DNA of 47,028 bases from Phycisphaerales bacterium. Lineage in GTDB: Bacteria > Planctomycetota > Phycisphaerae > Phycisphaerales > UBA1924. Within the stretch, counting starts at the first letter, position 1; each line of letters opens with the position of its first letter. Shown in pieces: positions 16,309-24,963 of this stretch. A model generated the notes under the pieces. It made no database searches, was not told the DNA's origin, and was given only the letters and a program-made list of their open reading frames with translations. The stretch is from the NCBI GenBank assembly GCA_020853815.1, contig JADYYE010000014.1:1-47028 (forward strand), given 5' to 3'. Position numbers and translations under genes: made by a program.

Positions 16309-17406
16309 CTACAGAGCCGCCACCCGCCGCGCCGTTTCGTACGCGATCAGGTCCTTCACGAGCTTGTCCAGCTCGCCGTTCATCACCTCGCGAACGCCAT
16401 ATTCACCGGGCAATCGCTCGTCGGCCACGATGCCGTCCTTGAACCGATACGTCCTGATCTTCTCGCTGCGCCCGCCGGTTCCGATCTGGCTGTTGCGGGC
16501 GGCGGTGCGTTCGGCCGCCTGCTTGGCCCGCTCGGACTCGTACAGCTTGGCCATGAGCAGGCGTCGGGCCCGCTCGCGGTTCTGCTGCTGGCTCTTGGCC
16601 TCCATCATCTTGATGATGATGCCGGTCGGCTTGTGGTGGATCTGCCACGCGGTCTCGACCTTGTTGACGTTCTGGCCGCCCGGACCCTGGGCGCGTGTCG
16701 CGAACTCTTCGACCTCGTTTGCCCAGTCGATCTTGACGTCAACGTCCTCGGGCTCGGCGAGGGTCGCGACGCTGGCGGTGCTGGTGTGGATGCGTCCCTG
16801 GGCTTCGGTCGCGGGCACACGCTTCACGCTGTGGACGCCGGCCTCGAAGTTGAGCTCGGTCCACACGCCCTCGCCGCGCACGTTGACGGTCGCGCTGCGC
16901 ACGCCGCCCACGCCGGGCTCGGGCGTCAGCTCCAGCACTTCCCAGTTCCATCCGCGCCGCGCCGCGTCCTTCTGGTACATCTCGAGCAGGTCGCGGGCCC
17001 ACAGCGCGGCCTCATCGCCGCCGGTCCCGGCGCGGATTTCCATCATCACCGATCCGACCTTGCCGTCGTCCGCCGTCACAAGGCGCGAGGTCACGTCCTG
17101 AAGCAGCGCGTCGACCTTTTCCCTCGCGCCGGGAAGTTCGGAGACGGCCATCGCCGCCAATTCCGCATCGCGGCCACTCTTGGCCGACTCGAGCTCCTTC
17201 ACCTCCGCGACCGCGGCGTTGAAGGCCCGGAAGGCGCCCACCAGCGGCTCGAGCCCGGCCTTGCGGATCGAGAGTTGGCGCACCGCCTTGTGGTCGGTGA
17301 CGACCGCGGGGTCTTCCAGCTTCGCGCATACCGCGGCGTATTCCCGCTCGAACTCGCCGAGCTTGGCCACGATCTTCCCCAGAGCTTCTTGCGCCAGTAC
17401 CGTCAT
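16309..17406 (-). CDS. prfA: Peptide chain release factor 1
   Basis: A 365-aa class I release factor that reads UAA and UAG and triggers peptidyl-tRNA hydrolysis. The codon-reading PAT tripeptide is in KRVPATEAQGRIHTS and the catalytic GGQ is in RAQGPGGQNVNKVET. The N-terminal coiled region (KLGEFEREYAAVCAKLEDP) and the C-terminal RIRTY-like EKIRTYRFKDG fit RF1 rather than RF2, which would have SPF in place of PAT. Length is normal. No prmC methyltransferase gene adjoins it, although prfA and prmC are often paired. It is divergent from the ABC exporter genes across 100 bp. Confidence 0.96.
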   Translation of the reverse strand: MTVLAQEALGKIVAKLGEFEREYAAVCAKLEDPAVVTDHKAVRQLSIRKAGLEPLVGAFRAFNAAVAEVKELESAKSGRDAELAAMAVSELPGAREKVDALLQDVTSRLVTADDGKVGSVMMEIRAGTGGDEAALWARDLLEMYQKDAARRGWNWEVLELTPEPGVGGVRSATVNVRGEGVWTELNFEAGVHSVKRVPATEAQGRIHTSTASVATLAEPEDVDVKIDWANEVEEFATRAQGPGGQNVNKVETAWQIHHKPTGIIIKMMEAKSQQQNRERARRLLMAKLYESERAKQAAERTAARNSQIGTGGRSEKIRTYRFKDGIVADERLPGEYGVREVMNGELDKLVKDLIAYETARRVAAL

Positions 17407-17506
17407 GCACCCGAACGATAAGCAGCCGAAATCCGCTCGGCGCAGGTGAAACCCGCGGGCCGCGAATCGGTATCATTCCGCGACCGCACCTCGGGGGGTC
17501 CACACC

Positions 17507-18475
17507 TTGCTCGCCATCGAAATCCGCGGCCTGACCAAGACCTTCGGTCCGAAGGTCGCTGTCAACAAGCTCGACCTCTCCGTGCCCCAGGGAAGCCTGT
17601 GCGGATTCATCGGGCCCAACGGCGCGGGCAAGACCACCACGATCCGCATGATCATGTCGATCATTTTCCCGGATTCGGGCGAACTGCGGGTGCTGGGTAA
17701 GGCGTCGGCCGTCGAGAGCAAGGACCGGATCGGCTACCTGCCCGAAGAGCGCGGCGTGTACCGCAAGATGAAGGTCGGGGCGTTCCTCAACTACATGGGA
17801 AAGCTCAAGGGGATCGACCCGGGCGCGACGGAGAACAAGGTGCGCTCTTGGCTGGAGCGCATGGGGCTGCCCAACGAGTACAAGAAGAAGTGCGAGGAGC
17901 TCTCCAAGGGCATGCAGCAGAAGGTGCAGTTCATCTCCGCCGTCATGCACGAGCCCGACCTGCTCATCCTCGACGAAGTCTTCAGCGGCCTGGACCCGGT
18001 CAATCGGCGCCTGATCCGCGAATTGATCGACGAGCAGCACAAGGCGGGGCGCACGGTGATCTTCAGCACCCACGCGATGTTCGAGGCCGAGCAGTTGTGC
18101 GATCAGATTTTCATGATCCACAAGGGCAACAAGATGCTCGACGGGTCGCTCCAATCGATCCTCGCCAAGTTTGATCCGCGCTCGATGCTCGTCGAGCCGA
18201 CCAACACCGGAGACGCCGAGCGGCTCCCGGCGCTCCCGGGCGTGGCGTCGTGCCAGCCCGCGGGCAAGGCGCTCTATGAGATTCGATTCAACGACACGGT
18301 CGATCCCGCTCAGGCGATGCGATCGATCGTCGATTCGATCCCGGTCCGTCGTGTCGAGGTGAAGCGAGCGACGCTGGAGGACATCTTCATCGACGTCGTG
18401 CTGGGGCGTGCGGGCGCGTCCACGGCCGATCGCGAGACCATCCGCAACGAACTGGCCGCCGCCTCCTCGGAGTAA
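17507..18475 (+). CDS. ABC exporter ATP-binding protein (NatA-like)
   Basis: A 322-aa ATPase for an ABC-2 type exporter. Walker A GPNGAGKTTT is at about residues 41-50, the signature motif reads LSKGMQQKVQF, and Walker B LLILDEVFSGLDP is followed by the switch histidine in FSTHAMFEAEQL. The extra C-terminal 90 residues (LEDIFIDVVLGRAG) are usual for the NatA/DrrA type. The start is TTG at 17507 behind a G-run. Its stop lies 3 bp before the permease ATG, so the two genes form one unit. Family members export sodium, drugs or lipids; the substrate here is unknown. Confidence 0.92.
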   Translation: MLAIEIRGLTKTFGPKVAVNKLDLSVPQGSLCGFIGPNGAGKTTTIRMIMSIIFPDSGELRVLGKASAVESKDRIGYLPEERGVYRKMKVGAFLNYMGKLKGIDPGATENKVRSWLERMGLPNEYKKKCEELSKGMQQKVQFISAVMHEPDLLILDEVFSGLDPVNRRLIRELIDEQHKAGRTVIFSTHAMFEAEQLCDQIFMIHKGNKMLDGSLQSILAKFDPRSMLVEPTNTGDAERLPALPGVASCQPAGKALYEIRFNDTVDPAQAMRSIVDSIPVRRVEVKRATLEDIFIDVVLGRAGASTADRETIRNELAAASSE

Positions 18476-18478
18476 CCC

Positions 18479-19909
18479 ATGAATCGCATGTTCGCCGTCG
18501 CCTGGCGCGAGTTCGTCTCGGTGGTGTGGACCCGCGGCTTTCTGCTGGGCGTGTTCCTCCCGCCGATCATGGCCGCCGTCGCCGGCTTCGCGGTGATGCT
18601 GGTGAAGAACATGGAAGGCCCGCGCGTGCAGGGGCACATCGTGGTGGTCGACCACTCGAGCGTCGTGGGAGAAGACGCGGTTCGTCGCTTGCCCGAGGAC
18701 ATGGCCGCCCGCAGCCGGGAAAAAGCCGAGCAGATCAAGAAGGCGGCCGAGGAAGCGAGCAAGAAGTTTAGCGTCTCGCCGGACCAGGCTGCCCAGGCGA
18801 GCTCCATCGTCGAGATGCAGACCAAGCAGATGCTGCCCGCCGCAGACGTGCGGGCGCAACTCGGCGCGCCCGACGAAGACATCGAGAAGTTGAAGGAGAC
18901 TCTGCGCAACGTGGTGATCAAGGCCCGCGGCGAGAGCTCTGGCGCCGACCCGCTCCTGGCGGTGGTCGTGATCCCCAAGGGCGCGATCGAGCCGGGCCCC
19001 GACGGAAAGTTTGGCGTGTTCGATCTCTTCGTCGCCCCCAAGCTCGACATCGAGATCCAGCAGGGGATCGAGCGTTCGGTGGGCGACGCCATCGTCGACG
19101 CGCGCATCGCGGGCGACGCGCGCGTCAAGGCCGCCGGGCTCGACGCGAAGTTTCTCCGCTCCATGCTGGCCCGCCCGAACATCGACGCGGTGACGATCAC
19201 CAAGACCGGCGAGCGCAAGTCGATCGGCGAGCTTCAGATGCTGATCCCGGTCGGATTCATGATCCTGCTCATGGTCTCGGTGATGACCACCGGCCAGTAT
19301 CTCATGACGACGGTCGTCGAGGAGAAATCCAGCCGCGTGATGGAGATCCTGCTCTCGGCGGTCTCCCCGATGCAGCTCATGACCGGCAAGATCATCGGGC
19401 ACCTGGCGGTGGGCGTGCTCATCATCGGCATCTACGGGAGCGTGGGGATCGCCAGCCTCATCTACTTCGCGCTCACGCAGCTCGTCACGCCCATGACGTT
19501 CCTGCTCCTGATCGGGTACTTCGTCTGCGCCGCGGTGACCATGGCCGCCCTCATGGCCGCGATCGGCGCCGCCGTGAACGAGCTGCGCGAGGCGCAGACG
19601 CTGATGACGCCGGTCATCATGATCACGATCCTGCCCTGGATGATCTGGTTCGTGATCCAGCGCGCGCCCAACTCGCCGCTGGCCACGACGCTCTCCTTCA
19701 TCCCCGTCGTCAGCCCGTATGTCATGGTGCTGCGCCTGGGCGGGAGCGAGCCGATCCCGAGCTGGCAGCACCCCGTGGCGTTGGCGATCTCCGCCCTCAC
19801 CTCGCTGGTCGTGCTGTGGGGGGCGGCCAAGATCTTCCGCATCGGCATCCTGATGTACGGCAAGCCGCCGAACTTCAAGACGCTGCTGCACTGGGTGCGG
19901 ATGGCGTAG
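18479..19909 (+). CDS. ABC-2 type exporter permease (NatB-like)
   Basis: A 476-aa membrane protein partner of the preceding ATPase. One hydrophobic segment is near the N terminus (GFLLGVFLPPIMAAVAGFAVML), then a long, charged, extracytoplasmic stretch of about 200 residues containing a Lys/Glu-rich helix (REKAEQIKKAAEEASKKF), and then a cluster of about five membrane segments (GFMILLMVSVMTT onward). VVEEKSSRVMEILLSAVSP is the typical motif of this permease family (ABC2_membrane_3, NatB). It ends 10 bp before a short intergenic region with a tandem heptamer. Confidence 0.9.
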   Translation: MNRMFAVAWREFVSVVWTRGFLLGVFLPPIMAAVAGFAVMLVKNMEGPRVQGHIVVVDHSSVVGEDAVRRLPEDMAARSREKAEQIKKAAEEASKKFSVSPDQAAQASSIVEMQTKQMLPAADVRAQLGAPDEDIEKLKETLRNVVIKARGESSGADPLLAVVVIPKGAIEPGPDGKFGVFDLFVAPKLDIEIQQGIERSVGDAIVDARIAGDARVKAAGLDAKFLRSMLARPNIDAVTITKTGERKSIGELQMLIPVGFMILLMVSVMTTGQYLMTTVVEEKSSRVMEILLSAVSPMQLMTGKIIGHLAVGVLIIGIYGSVGIASLIYFALTQLVTPMTFLLLIGYFVCAAVTMAALMAAIGAAVNELREAQTLMTPVIMITILPWMIWFVIQRAPNSPLATTLSFIPVVSPYVMVLRLGGSEPIPSWQHPVALAISALTSLVVLWGAAKIFRIGILMYGKPPNFKTLLHWVRMA

Positions 19910-19986
19910 GAGGGCAGCCGAGTATCCGCGGTTATCGCGCGTACGTCGGTACGCACCACGGCCGCCGCCATGCCCCGCTCGGCACG

Positions 19987-20021
19987 CGACTCACGACTCA
20001 CGACTCACGACTCACGACTCA
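19987..20021. repeat. Tandem heptamer CGACTCA, five copies
   Basis: Five perfect head-to-tail copies of CGACTCA stand between the NatB-like gene and the convergent DUF2934 gene. It is non-coding by position. It resembles in style the octamer array at 36657-36720. Confidence 0.95.
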
Positions 20022-20048
20022 CGGAGTATTGTCTTCGTGACTTGTTCC

Positions 20049-20348
20049 TCACTCCGTCACGGCGTGGCGTCGCCACCTGGACTCGCTCTCCAGCTCGCGC
20101 CGTGCCTGGGCCCAATCGCCATCCGGCGAACCGGGGCGGCCAGCGCGCTTAAGGTAGACCTCGTAGGCACGGGCGGCGATCTCGTCGTGAGTCGGAGCGG
20201 CGGGTTCGGACGTGCGATCGCACGCGTCGGCGTGGATGATGTCGAGTCCGACCACGGGATTGACCTTGGCCGCGAAGAGCCCGCGCAGGCCGTCGAAGCG
20301 AGCGGGGTTCAGCACTCCCTCGCTCTCGCTGGCTCCCAAGGTGGGCAT
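20049..20348 (-). CDS. DUF2934 domain protein
   Basis: A 99-aa protein whose C-terminal half has the DUF2934 pattern: a Thr-His-Asp-Glu-Ile start, AARAYEVYLKRAGRPGSPDG and DWAQARRELE. This short domain (about 35-40 residues, probably a helical hairpin) is widespread in soil bacteria and has no assigned biochemical function. ATG at 20348 is a guess; the frame is open to 20408 and neither start has a clear ribosome binding site. It is isolated between the ABC exporter operon and a 518-bp region without convincing genes. Confidence 0.6.
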   Translation of the reverse strand: MPTLGASESEGVLNPARFDGLRGLFAAKVNPVVGLDIIHADACDRTSEPAAPTHDEIAARAYEVYLKRAGRPGSPDGDWAQARRELESESRWRRHAVTE

Positions 20349-20866
20349 CAGTCTCGCATAGCTGGCCACGCTGCGGCACTCCATCCGAGGTGCCGCTTCA
20401 TCGACCACCCGCAGGTCGGACTTTCACCCCATTCCGTGGATTCCGGTTGGCCCAAAGCGGGCGAGCGGCTCGATGAGACACCGATCAGCAGGGCCAGATC
20501 GGTCCGAGGCACGTCGAGGCCGCATGAAATGCTCACAACGAGTTCCGGGCGAGACCAAGCCGTGTCCGCCTTGCCCCGCGCTCATGGCCCAACCGCAACA
20601 CGGGGTTGAAGCTCCGGCTTGTCCCCGGGCACTTCCGATTGGCCTGGGCAGTCCGTAGAACAAGCGTGCGGCCGCATCCTGTGATTCGGATCGCACTCGG
20701 ACGATCAAGGCCCAAAGGATTCGGGCCAGGCAAGCGGAGCGTGAAGCGTCTCGATTAATCCAGGAAGACGCGCCCAACGGCACGGGGGCTTCGGATCAAA
20801 GTTGGAACTCCGAGCGTCACCTGGTCCGACGATTGTCTTGGCCTGATATCCGCGGCACACCGCGGA
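20349..20866. other. Gene-poor stretch of about 520 bp
   Basis: I see no ORF here with a credible start, ribosome binding site and protein character; the open frames are short and rich in Arg, Pro and Ser, as expected of non-coding GC-rich DNA. The only clear structure is the hairpin at 20848-20867. It may be a decayed gene or the long leader of the DUF2934 gene. Confidence 0.5.
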
Positions 20867-20867
20867 T
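20848..20867 (-). terminator. Perfect hairpin at the 3' end of the winged-helix gene
   Basis: ATCCGCGG and CCGCGGAT (8 bp each) enclose the loop CACA. The stem overlaps the stop codon of the minus-strand gene ending at 20867. No U-tract follows, so it may be an mRNA-end stabiliser rather than an intrinsic terminator. Confidence 0.45.
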
Positions 20868-21484
20868 TACAGCACCATTCCCTCCGGCAGGCGCGTCGCC
20901 GCGACGTACTTTCGGGCTCGGGAGGTCTTGTCGCGCGGCGGGATGGGCGAGCCATCGGCGCGAAGTCGGACCACGCGCCCCGTGCCGCACAGCTTGGCCA
21001 GTGCCTGGTTCACGCTGCTGCGGATCGAGGCCTCGGCCGCATCGGACTTGTAGCCCACGTCCTTCAGGGCCGCCGCGATGTCCTCGGTCGTGAGCGGATC
21101 GGCGTAGCGATCGAGCGACCAGATCGCGAGAATCGCCTCCGCGAGGTTCTTCGGGGTCGACCCGGAACGGATCGTGGGAGCGGGGCGCGACACCGCGGCC
21201 GGCGCTTCGGGCTGTCCCAGGATGCCGCTGAATGAAGACATTTTGCGCTGCTGGTGCTTCACAAGCTCCTTGGCATAGTCGCGGATGCGCGCGATGTTGG
21301 ACTCGGTCTCCTGGCGCACGCGGTCGTAGACGGCGCGGGCCTCGCGCTCGCGCACACGCTGCGTCTCGATCCAGCCCGTCACCTTCTCCAGTTGCTCCGC
21401 CAGCTCGACGAGCGAGAGATCGGAGGGTTCGCGTCCGTCGCCGAACTGGCCGGCGGGAACGGTCGATGCGGGAGTCAATTCCAT
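20867..21484 (-). CDS. Unknown protein with coiled coil and C-terminal winged-helix-like domain
   Basis: A 205-aa protein not assigned to a named family. Residues 25-85 are charged and heptad-like (LVELAEQLEKVTGW, then RQETESNIARIRDYAKEL), as in a coiled coil. A Pro/Ala linker follows. The last 95 residues (PKNLAEAILAIWSL, LTTEDIAAALKDVGYKS, SVNQALAKLCGTGRVVRL) have the helix-helix-helix-wing pattern of HARE-HTH/ASXL-type winged helices, such as that of the RNA polymerase delta subunit. A DNA-binding or transcription-associated role is an inference. ATG at 21484 follows a GGGGAAG stretch; the open frame extends upstream to 21703 without family character. Confidence 0.7.
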   Translation of the reverse strand: MELTPASTVPAGQFGDGREPSDLSLVELAEQLEKVTGWIETQRVREREARAVYDRVRQETESNIARIRDYAKELVKHQQRKMSSFSGILGQPEAPAAVSRPAPTIRSGSTPKNLAEAILAIWSLDRYADPLTTEDIAAALKDVGYKSDAAEASIRSSVNQALAKLCGTGRVVRLRADGSPIPPRDKTSRARKYVAATRLPEGMVL

Positions 21485-21843
21485 GTTTCTCTTCCCCGGG
21501 GAAATCGCACCAGAGACACACAGGTTGCGCCGATCCTCTGGCGCTCCACACACAGTGTTCTCGCGTGGTCTACATACAGGTTTAGACGCACAAGACTCCG
21601 TTGTCAACGGCGTTGACCACCCGAATTTGCAGTCGGCCCCACGCCGCCTATGGGACGCGCCGCGATCGGCGCGTTCCGGGAGGATTCCTGCATCATGGGC
21701 CACGAACCAAGCGTAAGGGTCATTGGCGTCCGTTCGACCTCACGGGTCGGTAGGGTGTGGCGCGCGGGTTCCTGGCGCGCTGGCGGCCGATCGCTTACAC
21801 TTACGTTCTGAAGGGCGTCCCACGGGCGTCCCCGGAGGTGCGC
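21485..21843. other. Divergent intergenic region of 359 bp
   Basis: No convincing gene. It carries the probable promoter of the minus-strand winged-helix gene (21579-21607), two copies of ACACACAG (near 21514 and 21548), a CCAGAG/CTCTGG dyad around 21511-21544, and toward 21830 the GGAGGTG ribosome binding site of the pseudopilin gene. Confidence 0.5.
21579..21607 (-). promoter_or_regulatory. Candidate sigma-70 type promoter of the winged-helix gene
   Basis: Read on the minus strand, a consensus -35 TTGACA (21602-21607) is followed after 17 bp by TAAACC (21579-21584), a weak -10. The transcript would have a leader of about 90 bases with the ACACACAG repeats inside. The -35 is perfect, the -10 poor. 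Confidence 0.35.
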
Positions 21844-22677
21844 ATGCTGTCTCAATCGGCCTCTCCCAATCCACGCCACGCGTTCACCCTCATCGAACTG
21901 CTCGTCGTCATCGGCATTATCGGCGTGCTGGTGACCATCGGGCTGTTCGTTGGTCGGGCTGTGGTCGGTCAGGGCAAGCAACGGGCCACCGAGGGGCTGA
22001 TCCAGGTCGCCGACAAAGCGCTCGAGGCCTACTACAACAAGAAGGGCGAGGGGCCGCCCGATCGCTACACCTACAAGAACACCACCACCAACAAGACCTA
22101 CGAGTTCGCGATGCTCGACGGAAGGCCCAGCGACGCGGGCTTCGACCGCGACAAGAACCCCGCCTTCGACAGCTTCGCACGCTTCGCGCTCGCCTGCAAG
22201 GACGTGCCCGAGGCCGACGACATCATCAAGTCCGTCAGCGACTCGCGCCAGGTCCGCACCGTCGTCGTCGCCGCCGCCGCCGACATCGGCGCCTCGACCG
22301 ATCTGCGCAGCGTTGAGTTCATCGACGGCTACGGCCGCCCCCTGCGATTCGTGCATCCGGCGTTCCACGGCGGATTCGGAGCGTACTTCGACCAATCCAA
22401 GAATCAGAACACGATCAACAGCAGCCGCACGCTGAAAAAAGTGAAAGAAGCCCCGAACCCTGAGTTCGACTTCCGCCGGTCCTATCGGCCATTCGATCCG
22501 AACAACCTCGGGAGTCAGGATCCCATGACGGCCGTGGGCGACGCCGACGAGGGCATCTGCCCCGGTTCACGCGGCTACTTCTACTCGTCCGGCATCGACC
22601 TGGACCCCGGCACGCGCGAGGACAACGTCTACAGCGTGAAGCCGAGTTTCGCGTATGAAACGCAGGCGTTCAACTGA
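21844..22677 (+). CDS. Type II secretion / type IV pseudopilin-like protein
   Basis: A 277-aa protein with a class III (prepilin) signal: a short polar leader, then RHAFTLIELLVVIGIIGVLV, where the phenylalanine start of the mature protein and Glu+5 (FTLIE) are intact. Processing by prepilin peptidase is expected, placing the hydrophobic helix in a pilus-like fibre or the inner membrane with the globular domain outside. The globular part (Lys/Asp-rich, with ATEGLIQVADKALEAYYNKKG) resembles GspG-type pseudopilins in outline only. Planctomycetes encode many such N-terminal motif proteins, often single. ATG at 21844 has GGAGGTG just upstream, which rules out the earlier ATG at 21757. No other secretion genes adjoin it. 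Confidence 0.85.
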   Translation: MLSQSASPNPRHAFTLIELLVVIGIIGVLVTIGLFVGRAVVGQGKQRATEGLIQVADKALEAYYNKKGEGPPDRYTYKNTTTNKTYEFAMLDGRPSDAGFDRDKNPAFDSFARFALACKDVPEADDIIKSVSDSRQVRTVVVAAAADIGASTDLRSVEFIDGYGRPLRFVHPAFHGGFGAYFDQSKNQNTINSSRTLKKVKEAPNPEFDFRRSYRPFDPNNLGSQDPMTAVGDADEGICPGSRGYFYSSGIDLDPGTREDNVYSVKPSFAYETQAFN

Positions 22678-22883
22678 GGCATCGGCCATCAGGCATCGGG
22701 CCGCTCCGCGTGGCACGGTCGGTCGCGTCCCCGCCGCACGGCCCCCGCAAGATGATGAGGGAGATTTTCATCCGAGCGCGAAATCAGGGGGCCGATGTCG
22801 AACGCCGCGGCGGGTCCAGACCGTGAAGTTCGGCCGGGATGCTGGACGCACGCCAAGGGCGGCTATACTTGGGGCTGAATCGA

Positions 22884-22943
<60 letters not shown>

Positions 22944-22957
<14 letters not shown>

Positions 22958-22976
22958 TTCAGCAGGCTGGATGGCC
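22944..22976 (+). repeat. Left copy of tRNA-Pro 3'-end direct repeat (att-like)
   Basis: Thirty-three bp covering the 3' end of tRNA-Pro and its downstream flank recur at 23915-23947 with three mismatches. The exact core shared by both is TCACCCCGATTCAGCAG (22949-22965). Such a tRNA 3'-end duplication is the classic footprint of site-specific integration. Confidence 0.75.
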
Positions 22977-22998
22977 TCGGTAAGTGCCGGGGCCATCC
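22969..22998 (+). terminator. Strong hairpin after tRNA-Pro
   Basis: A 12-bp stem with one G-T pair (GGATGGCCTCGG against CCGGGGCCATCC) closes the loop TAAGTG, 11 bases after the tRNA. Only a short T-stretch (GTGTTTAC) follows. A diverged copy of this region occurs after the second repeat near 23941. Confidence 0.55.
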
Positions 22999-23057
22999 GT
23001 GTTTACGGACGGGTTGAACCGCAGGTATTATCCTCCGAGGTGCTACACAAGGGCTGT

Positions 23058-23795
23058 TCACTTGGGCCGTGTCGGGGGCCATTGCACGGCGTCAGGATGA
23101 CCGCGTACGTCAGCGATGTACTGTTCAATCGGGTCGCCGAAGCACCCCTCGTCAACCTCAACGGTCCAGCCGAAGCCCAAGCGATCGAAAAATGCCGCCG
23201 GATCCTGCGCAATGTCCTGCATGAGCGAGGAGAGATTCGGCGCGACCTCTTCTTGGAAGCCCAAGTAGCCGTCCAGCCCGATGCAATAGATCTTCCCGGC
23301 CAACTTCTCCCCATCGTGCTCGCCAGAGAAAAACTGTACGAGGTGCATTTCCTCGCTGGGCATTGATGCGATTACTCGCCATTGGCCTTTGTGGTAGAGG
23401 TCGCAGCCTTCCATAAGCGACGCACAGTCCCCACCGGCTTGCCAGACTGCTGTGGCCGTCGCCCATTCGGAAATCGGCAGGAGAGTGAGTCCCCAGTGCG
23501 GTTCGTCGCAGTTCGGGCACTTCAGATAGAAAAGATGAACTCCATTTGAACGCTCGTACACATCGAGCAGGTCCGCAAGCTCGGGTGAGCCGGCCGTAAG
23601 TGCGATCAGTTCTTTACGCTCGGCTGTGGTTACCTCGCTACCCCATGCATGGCGAGAAGGGTGCGCCCGTCGCGGCAGTTTTGCTCGCTCGTGAACGCCA
23701 AAGACAAGGCCAGGTGCGGGGTCGCCCATGAGCGACTCAATCGCCGCAATCGCGGTGTTCATACCGGAGAATACGTTGAATCGCACGTAGCTCAA
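23058..23795 (-). CDS. SUKH (SMI1/KNR4)-like protein within a tRNA-bracketed segment
   Basis: A 245-aa protein of unknown function. The stretch from ELADLLDVYERSNGVHLF through LTLLPISEWATATAVW resembles the SUKH core (a polar residue-Asn-Gly turn followed by a leucine-rich strand and a Glu-Trp helix), a fold used by immunity proteins of polymorphic toxin systems. KCPNCDE gives two Cys that might bind zinc but no second pair is obvious. Its base composition is less GC-rich than the flanking genes. It is the only gene between the two tRNA-Pro repeats, which supports acquisition by transfer. No toxin gene is visible beside it. Family call is tentative. Confidence 0.55.
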   Translation of the reverse strand: MSYVRFNVFSGMNTAIAAIESLMGDPAPGLVFGVHERAKLPRRAHPSRHAWGSEVTTAERKELIALTAGSPELADLLDVYERSNGVHLFYLKCPNCDEPHWGLTLLPISEWATATAVWQAGGDCASLMEGCDLYHKGQWRVIASMPSEEMHLVQFFSGEHDGEKLAGKIYCIGLDGYLGFQEEVAPNLSSLMQDIAQDPAAFFDRLGFGWTVEVDEGCFGDPIEQYIADVRGHPDAVQWPPTRPK

Positions 23796-24132
23796 CCCTC
23801 ACCCGGCGCAGAATTCGTTAGATTGTCTGATTGACTCGCCATTGATCGGAACGAGCGACTGACGCAGGCTGGTGCCCCAGCCCCTATCGCCTGCCAAGAA
23901 CAGTTCTCTTGGTGTCCTGTCACCCCGATTCAGCAGACTCGATGGCCAGGGGTGACGCCGAACCATCCACGCTTGCGACGGATGCGTTCCGCGCCGTTCC
24001 ACCAGCACGAGATCTTCCCGCCGAGTTTGATTTCGCCTATGCTGCGCGAGACGGCGCCGAACTCAATCGGGCACGGCCGCGAGCCCCACGGCAAAGTCGC
24101 GAGGTGCGAGTTCGTCGATCACAGCCTCCACC
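23796..24132. other. Intergenic stretch holding the right boundary of the inserted segment
   Basis: No credible gene. It contains an AGAAC-A-GTTCT dyad (within 23895-23909) just inside the right direct repeat, the repeat itself (23915-23947), and a weaker version of the tRNA terminator hairpin (GATGG and CCATC around 23941-23968). Confidence 0.5.
23915..23947 (+). repeat. Right copy of tRNA-Pro 3'-end direct repeat (att-like)
   Basis: Matches 22944-22976 at 30 of 33 positions, with the identical core TCACCCCGATTCAGCAG at 23920-23936. It does not reconstitute a tRNA, because nothing like the 5' part of a tRNA precedes it, so it is a partial duplicate. Confidence 0.75.
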
Positions 24133-24963
24133 ATGCTCATCCACCGCATCGTCGCCGCGCTCGCCTTGCCCATCTTGGTCGCCTCGCTTTCCGGCTGCGC
24201 CGAACCGCGGGCAAGCAGGTCGGATGGAACCCAACAGGAAGGTGCCGCCCCTCCCGGCACGCCCATGGAACCGCATTTTCACTTCCGCCCCGCCGCTTCG
24301 TCGTCCGGCGCGTGGGTGGTGCTGTTGCCCGGGGCCTCTGGATTGACGATTTTCGAAGACAAGAACCACTACTTCCGCGCCGCCGCCGAACTCAATGCCG
24401 AGGGCTACGACGCCCTCGTTGTTGACTACAAGGCGGCGTACAAGTCGGCGTTGAATCCGCCGAGAATCTCCACCGGCGGCAAGATCGCGTGGGTTGCCGA
24501 GCAGGCGGTGGCTTGGGCGCGAACGTCGGGCCGGATCAAACCGGATCAACCCGGCGCGGTCGTCGCCTGGTCGCTGGGCGCGGAAGGCTTGTGGCCGCTC
24601 CTCGCCGACGAAGCGAGGGCCAGCGCGCTCAATCTCAAGGCAGCGGCGGCATACTACCCATCGAATGAGGACGATGTGCCGCTAAAGACGACGACGCCGC
24701 TCTTGATCCTCACGGGCGAGGCGGACGACGTGACCGAGGCCGAGGGCATCCGTTCGATGGTGTCGCGCGCGGCCTCACCGAATGTCATGCTCCATGTGTA
24801 TCCGAACGCGAATCACGGGTTCGATATCGCATCGATCACCAGGCCGCGCACCGTCCGCCTATTCCCCGTCTTCGGCCCGACCGCGACCTTCGGCTTCGAT
24901 GCCGAGGCGAGCCGGAATGCCGCCCGCCAACTTGAGGCGTTCTTGGGGCTGCATCTCAAATAG
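24133..24963 (+). CDS. Lipoprotein alpha/beta hydrolase, dienelactone-hydrolase-like
   Basis: A 276-aa protein with a lipoprotein signal peptide (hydrophobic LIHRIVAALALPILVASL then the lipobox LSGC), so it is probably anchored in a membrane facing the periplasm. The mature part is an alpha/beta hydrolase: nucleophile elbow AWSLGAEG (Ser in place of the Cys usual in dienelactone hydrolase), acid residue near LTGEADDVTEA, and the catalytic His in YPNANHGFD. This triad layout is that of the dienelactone-hydrolase family. Substrate unknown. ATG at 24133 is the first start that includes the signal peptide; no good ribosome binding site precedes it. Confidence 0.8.
   Translation: MLIHRIVAALALPILVASLSGCAEPRASRSDGTQQEGAAPPGTPMEPHFHFRPAASSSGAWVVLLPGASGLTIFEDKNHYFRAAAELNAEGYDALVVDYKAAYKSALNPPRISTGGKIAWVAEQAVAWARTSGRIKPDQPGAVVAWSLGAEGLWPLLADEARASALNLKAAAAYYPSNEDDVPLKTTTPLLILTGEADDVTEAEGIRSMVSRAASPNVMLHVYPNANHGFDIASITRPRTVRLFPVFGPTATFGFDAEASRNAARQLEAFLGLHLK

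Noticed and set aside
17012..19891. 959-codon open frame antisense to the NatAB genes and prfA
   Set aside because: It spans three real, motif-bearing genes and has a low-complexity Arg/Asp/His composition; a shadow frame.
20349..20866. Further small genes between the DUF2934 and winged-helix genes
   Set aside because: Several 60-120 codon frames are open, but none has a ribosome binding site or non-random protein character.
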